Below, piece by piece: positions 6,834 to 13,934 of a DNA stretch of 42,866 bases; the stretch's first letter is position 1, and each line of letters begins with the position of its first letter. The translations under genes and the position numbers were made by a program. The stretch covers positions 1 to 42,866 of the forward strand of contig ADBE01000026.1 in the NCBI GenBank assembly GCA_000176735.1, read 5' to 3'. The notes below the pieces were generated by a model that was not told the DNA's origin, made no database searches, and worked only from the letters and a program-made list of their open reading frames with translations. This stretch comes from Neisseria polysaccharea ATCC 43768 (lineage in GTDB: Bacteria > Pseudomonadota > Gammaproteobacteria > Burkholderiales > Neisseriaceae).

Positions 6834-6861
6834 AAGGGGTGGCAGAACACCGCTGCCCCTT
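6834..6861 (+). other. Hairpin between the small peptide and the RHH-like gene
   Basis: AAGGGG (6834-6839) pairs with CCCCTT (6856-6861), and CAG (6843-6845) with CTG (6853-6855), across a loop containing AACACCG. The loop sequence AACACCGCTG recurs exactly at 7129-7138 in the leader of the second transcript. No T-run follows, so an attenuator or processing site is more likely than a strong terminator. Confidence 0.45.
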
Positions 6862-6916
6862 CCTCCAAACTTTTAAACAATATACCGCCAACCGTTTTAA
6901 AAATCAAGGAGTGCCT

Positions 6917-7093
6917 ATGGTTGATAAAAAGCTGGTTGAGTATCGGAAGAGAGCGGAAGCTAAACGAACTACGAAAAAAGTATCCTTTAATCTTGAGACA
7001 GAGAAAGATATTTTAGAAATTGCAAATAATCTTGATTTTTCTCAATGGGTTAAAGAAAAACTCCGAGAAAGGCTAAAAAATCAGCTTGATTAA
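6917..7093 (+). CDS. Small ribbon-helix-helix-like protein, probable repressor
   Basis: 58 residues: a basic N-terminus (VDKKLVEYRKRAEAKR), then KKVSFNLETEKDILEIANNL and DFSQWVKEKLRERL. The pattern short strand (VSFNL), helix, turn, helix fits a MetJ/Arc-type ribbon-helix-helix DNA-binding fold. AAGGAG upstream supports the ATG at 6917; a GTG at 6839 in the same frame would run through the hairpin. Base composition is clearly AT-rich against the GC-rich neighbours, a sign of separate origin. Flanking identical palindromes in two promoters suggest autoregulation and control of the next gene. Function is inferred from fold pattern and context only. Confidence 0.65.
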   Translation: MVDKKLVEYRKRAEAKRTTKKVSFNLETEKDILEIANNLDFSQWVKEKLRERLKNQLD

Positions 7094-7114
7094 TTATGTG
7101 GGAACATATAATAT
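7086..7114 (+). promoter_or_regulatory. Promoter with embedded palindromic operator (copy 2)
   Basis: TTGATT (7086-7091), 17 bases, TAATAT (7109-7114). The spacer ends with TATGTGGGAACATA (7095-7108), the exact reverse complement of the operator at 6658-6671 and in the same place relative to the -10 box. The -35 box overlaps the end of the RHH-like gene, so this promoter lies in the intergenic gap and drives the structured leader and the helix-turn-helix gene. Confidence 0.7.
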
Positions 7115-7121
7115 TAATCCA

Positions 7122-7245
7122 ACAGCAAAACACCGCTGTAAATGAAATTCCGCCCAAGCGCGAACTTGGGCGGAACAGTGAGAAAGCAATACGCGAATAT
7201 TCTTTCTCGTGTCATCTACACTCATAAATGAAAGGTAATTTTACC
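7122..7245 (+). promoter_or_regulatory. Structured leader RNA with four hairpins
   Basis: Four stems follow the second promoter: ACAGC/GCTGT (7122-7126 with 7135-7139); an 11-bp perfect stem (7148-7158 with 7165-7175, TTCCGCCCAAG); GAGAAAG/CTTTCTC (7180-7186 with 7202-7208); and GGTAA/TTACC (7234-7238 with 7241-7245), which ends on the base before the ATG and buries the Shine-Dalgarno. This density of stems in about 125 bases suggests translational control or a regulatory RNA. No known riboswitch class is recognised. Confidence 0.55.
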
Positions 7246-7875
7246 ATGAACGCACTTGTATCACAATTCAACCCGTCCCAAATCGCCATTATCGACCACA
7301 ACGGCGGCAAATGGCTGACTTCAGAGCAATTAGGCTTGGCTTTGGGCTATTTGCCTGAAAATGCCCGAACCAGCATTAATCGTCTCTATAATCGTCATAT
7401 CGAAGAGTTCTCTGAACATGATTCAACCGAGGTCAAATTGACCGCCATTGATGGAAAGTTAAGAGAATTAAGGATTTTCTCTCAATCAGGCTGTATTTTG
7501 GCGAGCTTTTTCGCCAACACGCCCAACGCCAAAGCCTTCCGCGCATGGGCAAAGGAAAAGCTGGCCGAACCTGCCGCCGATATGCTGCAAGTAGACCGCG
7601 ATACGCTGCAATACGCTTTCGACCGCGCCCAACGTTTGGAAGCGGCTTATCTGGCCGTGTGTCCCGATATGGCGCGTCTGCTGCGCTATTTGGAAATGGG
7701 CTTGAATCAGGCGGAAGCCGCCAAGCTGCTGGGCATTGCACCGTCCAATGTGCGCCGCCGCCTGAAGCAGCTGGCCGATTTGGGCTTGGCCGATTACCGC
7801 CCCGACCCGAAATACCGCAACCGCCACGCGCTGGCGGCGGCAAACGGCCAACAATCTTTAGGCTTGGAGGGTTAA
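7246..7875 (+). CDS. BRO-N-like/helix-turn-helix phage regulatory protein
   Basis: 209 residues. The N-terminal ~100 residues (IIDHNGGKWLTSEQLGLALG, then ELRIFSQSGCILASFFANT and KAFRAWAKEKLAE) resemble the BRO-N/antirepressor domain of phages. The C-terminal part has an HTH-like segment, MGLNQAEAAKLLGIAPSNVR, followed by RRLKQLADLGLADYRPD, a wing-like end. It is probably a DNA-binding regulator. ATG 7246 is preferred to 7228 because AAAGG precedes it at a workable distance. Its expression is likely controlled by the operator promoter and leader described upstream. The target is unknown. Confidence 0.65.
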   Translation: MNALVSQFNPSQIAIIDHNGGKWLTSEQLGLALGYLPENARTSINRLYNRHIEEFSEHDSTEVKLTAIDGKLRELRIFSQSGCILASFFANTPNAKAFRAWAKEKLAEPAADMLQVDRDTLQYAFDRAQRLEAAYLAVCPDMARLLRYLEMGLNQAEAAKLLGIAPSNVRRRLKQLADLGLADYRPDPKYRNRHALAAANGQQSLGLEG

Positions 7876-7878
7876 GCG

Positions 7879-8094
7879 ATGAAAACGGGATATTGGATAA
7901 GTGAAGACGCTTTCGACACGCTGGTTAGAGCGCATTCCGCATTGAATATGCTGGCTACGCTGCTGTATGAAACGGAAAACAGCAAGGCCGCACTGCAAGC
8001 CGTTGACATGGCCGCTTTGGTTTCTTTCCCTACCGATGGTTTGAAAGAAGTGATCGGCGATGCGGCGTTTTCCTCGGACAAGATTAGGGCTTGA
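7879..8094 (+). CDS. Hypothetical 71-residue prophage protein
   Basis: Not recognised. MKTGYWISEDAFDTLVRAHS begins an acidic, mostly helical protein with no Cys and one weakly hydrophobic helix (LNMLATLLYETENSKAALQAV). It starts 3 bases after the helix-turn-helix gene, so the two are co-translated and probably cooperate. It sits at the end of the accessory cassette just before the tape measure. Mu-like neisserial prophages are known carriers of small anti-defence proteins, but nothing in the sequence identifies this as one. Confidence 0.6.
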   Translation: MKTGYWISEDAFDTLVRAHSALNMLATLLYETENSKAALQAVDMAALVSFPTDGLKEVIGDAAFSSDKIRA

Positions 8095-8114
8095 AACCCC
8101 TTAAATCCCGATTC

Positions 8115-8169
8115 AAACAGCCTTTAAACCATAATTAACCGTGAGTTAATGTGAGTTTAAAGGCTGTTT
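8115..8169 (+). promoter_or_regulatory. 15-bp perfect inverted repeat abutting the tape-measure start
   Basis: AAACAGCCTTTAAAC (8115-8129) pairs with GTTTAAAGGCTGTTT (8155-8169), followed by TT just before the ATG at 8172. It is terminator-like for the cassette. It also includes AAAGG, the only ribosome binding site for the tape-measure ATG, so folding would hide it, and it covers the alternative GTG start at 8151. It may limit tape-measure synthesis. Confidence 0.65.
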
Positions 8170-8171
8170 TT

Positions 8172-10337
8172 ATGGCAAGCGGATTGATGAAATTGGTGTT
8201 GTCGCTGACCGGTCGGGATGACGGTGCAAAGCGGCTATTGGCCGAAACCGAGCGGCAATTGCAACGCACGGCTACATCGCGTATGCAGATGGCGCGCGCG
8301 CACAAACCTTATGAAATAGTGGGTATTCGATCGGAAAAAGCGATACAGCGCGAAATTAAACTGACCGAGGCGGCATACAACCGCCTTAAACGCAGTGGTA
8401 CGGCTTCGCAAAACGATTTGGCGCGCGCAGCACAAGCACATAAGCAAAAATTGAAAGAGCTAAATGCAGAGTTGGGGCGAGGTGCCGGTCTGCAAAAAGG
8501 CATGGCTGCGGGCGCGGCAGTGTTTGCCGGGGCGGCGGCGGCGTATGGCGTTTTAAAACCTGCAATGGATAACCAAAAACAATTGGATGCCAATATCACT
8601 CAAGTAGCTTGGCAGGCTTATGGAGAGGATAACAGTAAGTCGGCAGACTGGATTGCCAAAGAAGGTAAAGGCGAAATCCGAGCATTGGTTAAGGAATTGG
8701 TGGATACCAACGGTGGAACGGCGGACGCAGCTTTACAACTGATTAACAGCATGATGGCCAACGGTATGAGCTTTGAGCAGGCGCGCACTAATGCCCAGTC
8801 CTCTCATAGGGCTATGCTGGCTTCCGCCGAAGGAGTCGGACAATATAATCCGCAAGATACGGCCAAACTTTTTAAAGTGCTTTCCGACTTCGGCTTTAAA
8901 GGCGATGAATTATCCAAAGCCTTTGAGTATGCGATGAAATCGGGTATGCAGGGCAATTTTGAAATTGCCGACATGGTACGCGAGCTACCTGCCTTGCTGC
9001 CTGCCGCGAAAGCGGCGGGTATGGACGGGCTGCAAGGTTTCGGCTTTCTTCTTTCTACTTTGCAATCGGCGGCCAATAAAGCCGGGTCAAACAGCGAGGC
9101 GGCCAATAATGTGCGCAATCTGCTGGAAAAAACCTTATCTGCCGATACTACCAAACGTTTGTCGAAAATGGTTAATCCGCAACAGCCGGGCAAAGGTATT
9201 GATTGGCGGGCATCGGTTTTAAAGGGTAAAGGAAATGGCGAGAGTGCGGTGCAGGTGTTGGCGCGATTGGCAGATTCCATGCTGGAAAAAGACAGGGAAT
9301 ACCAAGCTTTTAAGAAAAAAGCGGATGCAGGCGACGAAACAGCTAAAAGCCAAATGAATATTATGAAGGGTTTTGTGTTGTCGTCGATCTTACCGGATAT
9401 TCAAGCCAAAGGCGGTTTGCTGGCGGCAGCCGATACGCAACAGGTTCAGGAATATATGCAAGGCTTGCTTGGCCTGAATCCGCAAAACAGTTTAGTGGAT
9501 AAAAAATTGGCAGTTATGGAGAGTAGTGCCGCCTACAAGCAAGAGCAGGATGAAGCAAAAGCATTACTTGGCCAAGATGCGCTTACGGAATCTTTAATCA
9601 AGGCTGAAACAGGCTTGAAATCTTTGGCTGCCGAATTTCCCAATGCAACCTTAGCCCTGCAAACGCTTGCCGCTGCCGCGATGGCTGCTGCTGCGGCTCG
9701 AGGCTTGATGGGTGTGTTGGGTGGTGGCGGTTTGGGCGGCGGTGCGGCGGCGGTTGGCACAGCCGCACGCTTCGGCCTTGTCGGTATCGGTGCTGCTGCG
9801 GGCGGTTTGGGTTTATGGGATGCCAACAGCCGCATCAACCGCAATGAGGGTAAGGGATTTACAGAGGGCGGCCTAAACAGCCGCGCGGCGGGATATGCCG
9901 AGTCTGCTTTAAGCGGCGCGGCTTTGGGTGCGGCCGTCGGCTCGATTATCCCCGGTATCGGCACGGCCATCGGTGCCGCAATTGGGGCGGGCGGCGGCTT
10001 GTTGACAGCGGCCATTACCGATGCGTGGAAAGAAAACCCGCCGCCCAAACCTGCGGGCATGGCTGCCGAACCCTTGCAACCATTGCGCCCGCTCGAACCC
10101 CTTAAACCCGCCGAACCGCTTGCGCCCGTTATCACCCAGCAAACCGCCGCTTACCAAGCCGCGCTGAATGAGGATACGGCGGCGGTAACGGGCGGGCTGA
10201 ATCAAATTAACAGCACGCTGGCGGCGGCCAACCAAACCATCAACAATAATATGACGGTAACGCTTGACGGGCGCGTGATCGCCCAAGAGGTATCGCGGTA
10301 TCAAGTGGCCATGTTCGGCCGTGGAGCGGGTCAATAA
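8172..10337 (+). CDS. Tail tape measure protein (Mu gp42-like)
   Basis: 721 residues from the ATG at 8172 (728 from the GTG at 8151, which lies inside a perfect hairpin). Tape measure proteins set tail length and pass into the host membrane at DNA entry. Visible features: a basic helical N-terminus, a TP901-type core with NITQVAWQAYGEDNSKSADW and a helix-rich centre, hydrophobic Ala/Gly segments near residues 485-550 and 575-615 that could span membrane, and a Pro-rich stretch (LQPLRPLEPLKPAEPLAP) before the C-terminus. Place after the chaperone genes and before gp43 confirms the call. Confidence 0.87.
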   Translation: MASGLMKLVLSLTGRDDGAKRLLAETERQLQRTATSRMQMARAHKPYEIVGIRSEKAIQREIKLTEAAYNRLKRSGTASQNDLARAAQAHKQKLKELNAELGRGAGLQKGMAAGAAVFAGAAAAYGVLKPAMDNQKQLDANITQVAWQAYGEDNSKSADWIAKEGKGEIRALVKELVDTNGGTADAALQLINSMMANGMSFEQARTNAQSSHRAMLASAEGVGQYNPQDTAKLFKVLSDFGFKGDELSKAFEYAMKSGMQGNFEIADMVRELPALLPAAKAAGMDGLQGFGFLLSTLQSAANKAGSNSEAANNVRNLLEKTLSADTTKRLSKMVNPQQPGKGIDWRASVLKGKGNGESAVQVLARLADSMLEKDREYQAFKKKADAGDETAKSQMNIMKGFVLSSILPDIQAKGGLLAAADTQQVQEYMQGLLGLNPQNSLVDKKLAVMESSAAYKQEQDEAKALLGQDALTESLIKAETGLKSLAAEFPNATLALQTLAAAAMAAAAARGLMGVLGGGGLGGGAAAVGTAARFGLVGIGAAAGGLGLWDANSRINRNEGKGFTEGGLNSRAAGYAESALSGAALGAAVGSIIPGIGTAIGAAIGAGGGLLTAAITDAWKENPPPKPAGMAAEPLQPLRPLEPLKPAEPLAPVITQQTAAYQAALNEDTAAVTGGLNQINSTLAAANQTINNNMTVTLDGRVIAQEVSRYQVAMFGRGAGQ

Positions 10338-11668
10338 TGAGCGGATGGCATACCTTATTGCAGGACGCATCTTACAAGGGCGTCGGCTTTGATATTGAGG
10401 CGGTGGACGAGAGCAACGGCAAGGCATTGGCCGAGCATGCGCGGCCGTTTGTGCAGGGTATCGACCTTGAAGACATGGGCACGACCGGGCGGCAGGTGCA
10501 GATTAATGCGGTGTTTTGGGGCAAGGGCTATGCAGGCCGTCTGAAAAAGCTGCTGGATGCGCTGGAGCAGCCGGGCGGCGGCGTGCTGGTGCACCCTGTT
10601 TGGGGGCGGATGCACAACATGATTGCGGCATCATGGAGTTACCGACATGAGGCCGATTATGTGGATTATGCGGGCATCGATATTACTTTCCGCGAGGCGG
10701 CCGAAGCGCAGGAAATCTTTGTTTTTGAAAACGCCTTTTTGGTCGAGCTTGAGGCGTTGATTGCTAATATCGACACCTACCGCGAGGCGGCTATCGGCTT
10801 TGTTGATGCGGTGTTGGCGGTGGATGCGGGCGTATCAGCTTTATGGGGCAGCGCGCTGGGCATTTGGAGTGCGGCATCGGGTACGTTTGGCGCGGTGCGC
10901 CGTTTGTTTGATTTGGACAAAATTGCCTTTCCCGATCGGGGCGGATACAGTGCAGCGGCGTTTAAAAACGGCTCGGCCAAGCTGTTTGCGGATATATCGG
11001 TCATGGTAGATACTGGCATACGCCGTGAGGCGGGTTTGGCCGATAATGCCATGCACCATGCCGGTTGGTCGTCGCGACAGCGGTTTGACGGGGCTGCGGC
11101 TGTTGCCGACCGTGCCGCCGCTATCCCTGATAATTTGCTGACCGGCCGCTTTTCAGACGGCCTGCAAAACCGCCTGAACCGTTTAACCGCCAAACAGGTG
11201 CAGCCGGTAGCGCAGGCGGTGCGCCTGTTATCCACGTCATCGCTGTTGTCGGTGGCAACGGCATTAATCGAGGCGCATGGCGAAGAGATGACCGCGCCCG
11301 ATTTGATTGAGGTTAACCGCGCCATGCGCCGCCGTATGCAGGCCGAGATTGCCGCCTTGCGGGCGGTGCAGACGGCTGCTGCCGAGTCTGGTGGGCTGAC
11401 GGCCAACGCCGTGTATACCGAGGCTTACCAAACGGCAGAATCCCTGCGCGCGGCGGCAGGCCGTCTGAATGCGTTGGTCGCGGCGGCCATCAACCAAAAG
11501 CCGCCGCTGATTGTGCGCCAAGCCCCAATCGACGGCACGATACACCAAATCGCCCACGAGTTTTACGGCGATATAGCCCGCGCAGCAGAGCTGGTGCGGC
11601 TCAATCCTCATATCCACCACCCCGCGTTTATCAAGCGCGGCACTTTGGTTAACAGCTATGCAAAATAA
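10337..11668 (+). CDS. Mu gpN-like DNA circularization/tail protein (gp43)
   Basis: 443 residues. The N-terminal ~115 residues (GWHTLLQDASYKGVGFDIE through GGGVLVHPVWGRM and VDYAGIDITFREA) match the DNA circularization N-terminal domain family of Mu gpN, a tail/baseplate component; the circularisation name comes from early work on Mu. The middle is Ala-rich and helical. The C-terminal GTIHQIAHEFYGDIARAAEL, then LNPHIHHPAFIKRGTLV, resembles a LysM-like fold found in hub-associated proteins. TAATG overlap with the tape measure. Two AG-DUS copies in sense (10534, 11458) and one antisense (11152) lie within. Confidence 0.85.
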   Translation: MSGWHTLLQDASYKGVGFDIEAVDESNGKALAEHARPFVQGIDLEDMGTTGRQVQINAVFWGKGYAGRLKKLLDALEQPGGGVLVHPVWGRMHNMIAASWSYRHEADYVDYAGIDITFREAAEAQEIFVFENAFLVELEALIANIDTYREAAIGFVDAVLAVDAGVSALWGSALGIWSAASGTFGAVRRLFDLDKIAFPDRGGYSAAAFKNGSAKLFADISVMVDTGIRREAGLADNAMHHAGWSSRQRFDGAAAVADRAAAIPDNLLTGRFSDGLQNRLNRLTAKQVQPVAQAVRLLSTSSLLSVATALIEAHGEEMTAPDLIEVNRAMRRRMQAEIAALRAVQTAAAESGGLTANAVYTEAYQTAESLRAAAGRLNALVAAAINQKPPLIVRQAPIDGTIHQIAHEFYGDIARAAELVRLNPHIHHPAFIKRGTLVNSYAK

Positions 11669-12803
11669 TTCATACGGCTATGCCGTGTCGGTGCGTGTTG
11701 GCGGTAAAGAGCACCGCCACTGGGAGCGCTACGACATCGACAGCGACTTTTTAATCCCTGCCGACAGCTTCGATTTTGTCATCGGCAGGTCGGGGCCGGA
11801 GGCGGCCATACCCGATTTAAGCGGAGAGAACTGCGAGGTAGTGATAGACGGGCAAATCGTGATGACGGGCATCATCGGCAGCCAGCGCCACGGCAAAAGC
11901 AAGGGCAGCCGCGAGTTGAGCTTGAGCGGGCGTGATTTGGCCGGTTTTTTGGTGGATTGCTCCGCGCCGCAGCTCAATGTAAAGGGCATGACGGTATTGG
12001 ATGCAGCCAAAAAGCTGGCCGCGCCGTGGCCGCAGATTAAAGCGGTGGTGCTTAAGGCCGAAAACAACCCCGCTTTGGACAAAATCGACATCGAGCCGGG
12101 CGAAACCGTATGGCAGGCATTAACCCATATTGCCAACTCGGTCGGGCTGCATCCGTGGCTGGAGCCGGACGGCACGTTGGTGGTGGGCGGTGCGGATTAC
12201 AGCAGCCCGCCGGTGGCGACATTGTGTTGGAGCCGCACTGACAGCCGCTGCAATATCGAGCGCATGGACATTGAGTGGGATACCGACAACCGCTTTTCCG
12301 AGGTTACTTTTTTGGCGCAATCGCACGGCCGCAGCGGCGACAGCGCCAAACACGATTTAAAGTGGGTGTACAAAGACCCGACGATGACGCTGCACCGCCC
12401 TAAAACGGTGGTGGTGTCCGATGCCGACAATTTGGCCGCATTGCAAAAGCAGGCTAAAAAGCAGCTGGCCGACTGGCGGCTGGAGGGATTTACACTCACG
12501 ATAACCGTAGGCGGCCATAAAACCCGCGACGGCGTATTGTGGCAACCTGGCCAGCGTGTGCATGTGATCGACGACGAGCACGGTATCGATGCGGTGTTTT
12601 TTCTGATGGGGCGGCGGTTTATGCTATCCCGCATGGATGGCACGCAAACCGAGCTGCGGCTCAAAGAGGACGGTATTTGGACACCCGACGCTTACCCCAA
12701 AAAGGCCGAGGCGGCGCGCAAGCGCAAAGGCAAACGCAAAGGCGTGAGCCATAAGGGCAAAAAAGGCGGCAAAAAACAAGCAGAAACGGCGGTATTTGAA
12801 TGA
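11658..12803 (+). CDS. Baseplate hub protein (Mu gpP/gp44-like)
   Basis: 381 residues. This is the Mu gp44 family, homologous to T4 gp27/P2 gpD-type hub proteins that form the trimeric platform joining tube and spike. Conserved parts seen are SFDFVIGRSG near residue 40, the LSLSGRDLAGFLVDCS segment near 95, and a C-terminal GQRVHVIDDEHGIDAVFFL block. The final ~30 residues are strikingly basic (KRKGKRKGVSHKGKKGGKKQ). It overlaps gp43 by 11 bases and the spike gene by ATGA. Confidence 0.85.
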   Translation: MQNNSYGYAVSVRVGGKEHRHWERYDIDSDFLIPADSFDFVIGRSGPEAAIPDLSGENCEVVIDGQIVMTGIIGSQRHGKSKGSRELSLSGRDLAGFLVDCSAPQLNVKGMTVLDAAKKLAAPWPQIKAVVLKAENNPALDKIDIEPGETVWQALTHIANSVGLHPWLEPDGTLVVGGADYSSPPVATLCWSRTDSRCNIERMDIEWDTDNRFSEVTFLAQSHGRSGDSAKHDLKWVYKDPTMTLHRPKTVVVSDADNLAALQKQAKKQLADWRLEGFTLTITVGGHKTRDGVLWQPGQRVHVIDDEHGIDAVFFLMGRRFMLSRMDGTQTELRLKEDGIWTPDAYPKKAEAARKRKGKRKGVSHKGKKGGKKQAETAVFE

Positions 12804-13462
12804 GTTTGAGTAAATTGGCGAAAAAAACGGCACAAACTGCTAAAAATATCGGCGAAACCCTGCGCGCGGCCTTTCGGGGAAAAATCACGCTGGTGGTGTC
12901 GTCCGAGCCGATACAGCGCGTGCAGTTGAGCGGCTTGGCCGACGAAACCCTGCAAGACCTTGAACATTTGCAGGAATACGGCTTTGCCAGCCATCCGCCC
13001 GACGGCAGCGAAGCGGTAGTGATACCACTGGGCGGCAATACTTCGCACGGTGTGATTGTGTGCAGCCAGCACGGCAGCTACCGCATCAAAAACCTTAAGC
13101 CCGGCGAGACGGCGATTTTTAATCATGAGGGTGCAAAAATCGTGATTAAGCAAGGCAAAATCATTGAGGCCGATTGCGACGTGTACCGGGTTAACTGCAA
13201 ACAATACGAGGTTAATGCGGCCACGGATGCCAAATTTAACGCTCCGTTGGTGGAGACCAGTGCAGTGTTGACGGCGCAAGGCAAAATCAACGGCAACGGC
13301 GGGATGGCGGTCGAGGGCGGCAGCGGAACACGGTTTAAATGCAATATCGACCTTGTGGGAGACTTTGAGAGTACAGGTAAGGTTACCAATAACGGCAAAA
13401 ACATCGGCTCAGACCACAAACACCGTGGCGACAGCAACGGCACGACATCCGACCCGATTTAA
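12800..13462 (+). CDS. Baseplate spike protein (Mu gp45-like)
   Basis: 220 residues. The Mu gp45 family forms the trimeric membrane-piercing spike: an N-terminal OB-fold (to about residue 100, with GFASHPPDGSEAVVIPLGGN), a beta-helix shaft, and an apex. The apex motif DHKHRG places His206 and His208 as an HxH pair, which in Mu gp45 and P2 gpV binds an iron ion at the tip. Its presence argues for a working spike. It overlaps the hub gene start-stop and ends just before a strong hairpin. Confidence 0.88.
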   Translation: MSLSKLAKKTAQTAKNIGETLRAAFRGKITLVVSSEPIQRVQLSGLADETLQDLEHLQEYGFASHPPDGSEAVVIPLGGNTSHGVIVCSQHGSYRIKNLKPGETAIFNHEGAKIVIKQGKIIEADCDVYRVNCKQYEVNAATDAKFNAPLVETSAVLTAQGKINGNGGMAVEGGSGTRFKCNIDLVGDFESTGKVTNNGKNIGSDHKHRGDSNGTTSDPI

Positions 13463-13477
13463 ATCTTTACGGCATTC

Positions 13478-13512
13478 AAAAGGTCGTCTGAAACATTTTC
13501 AGACGACCTTTT
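13478..13512. terminator. Perfect 16-bp hairpin of two mucosa-type uptake sequences
   Basis: AAAAGGTCGTCTGAAA (13478-13493) and TTTCAGACGACCTTTT (13497-13512) pair perfectly over CAT and run into further T. Both arms contain AGGTCGTCTGAA, the dialect described for N. mucosa-group species. It separates the spike gene from gp46. Confidence 0.85.
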
Positions 13513-13573
13513 TGTTTAAGGGTTTGAAACACTTACGCTCTTTAAATGCAGTCAAAAAAGAGAAAATGCCAAC

Positions 13574-13921
13574 ATGGACAAAGAGCTAAACCCCGGCACC
13601 GGCGACTATACCGGCCGCACCGTCGATACGCTGCAAAATGCCGTGTATATCCGCTTGATGACACCGTTGGGCAGCTGGTGGGCGGATAAAACGCTCGGCT
13701 CGCTGCTGCATTTGTTGCAGCGCGAAAAAGACCTGCAACGGGTCAGCCTGTTAGCCGAGCAATATGCCGATGAGGCACTGCAACCGATTGTTAAGAGCGG
13801 GCGTGCCGACAAGATTACCGTGCGCGCAGAGCAGCCGCACGACGGCCGCCTGATCCTGCGTATCCGGGTGGATACGGCGGCGGGCGGGTTTGATTACCGC
13901 CACGAAGTGCCCGTGATTTAA
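13574..13921 (+). CDS. Mu gp46-like baseplate protein
   Basis: 115 residues of the phage GP46 family, a wedge component related in role to T4 gp25. Family traits are the acidic N-terminus ahead of a SVYIRL-like helix (here NAVYIRLMTPLGSWWADKTLG), a charged helix REKDLQRVSLLAEQYADEAL, and beta strands ITVRAEQPHDGRLILRIRVD. It lies directly before gp47, as in Mu. Its upstream ribosome binding site is only moderate (AGAGA). Confidence 0.85.
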   Translation: MDKELNPGTGDYTGRTVDTLQNAVYIRLMTPLGSWWADKTLGSLLHLLQREKDLQRVSLLAEQYADEALQPIVKSGRADKITVRAEQPHDGRLILRIRVDTAAGGFDYRHEVPVI

Positions 13922-13934
13922 AGAGGTTTTAAAC

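Noticed and set aside
6658-7108. The 14-bp inverted copies as ends of a small transposable element
   Set aside because: Each copy is itself a palindrome inside a promoter spacer at the same distance from the -10 box, there is no transposase, and no target duplication is seen; operators explain them better.
7094-7245. Known riboswitch or tRNA-like element
   Set aside because: The stems do not match any class recognised from sequence, so it is reported only as a structured leader.
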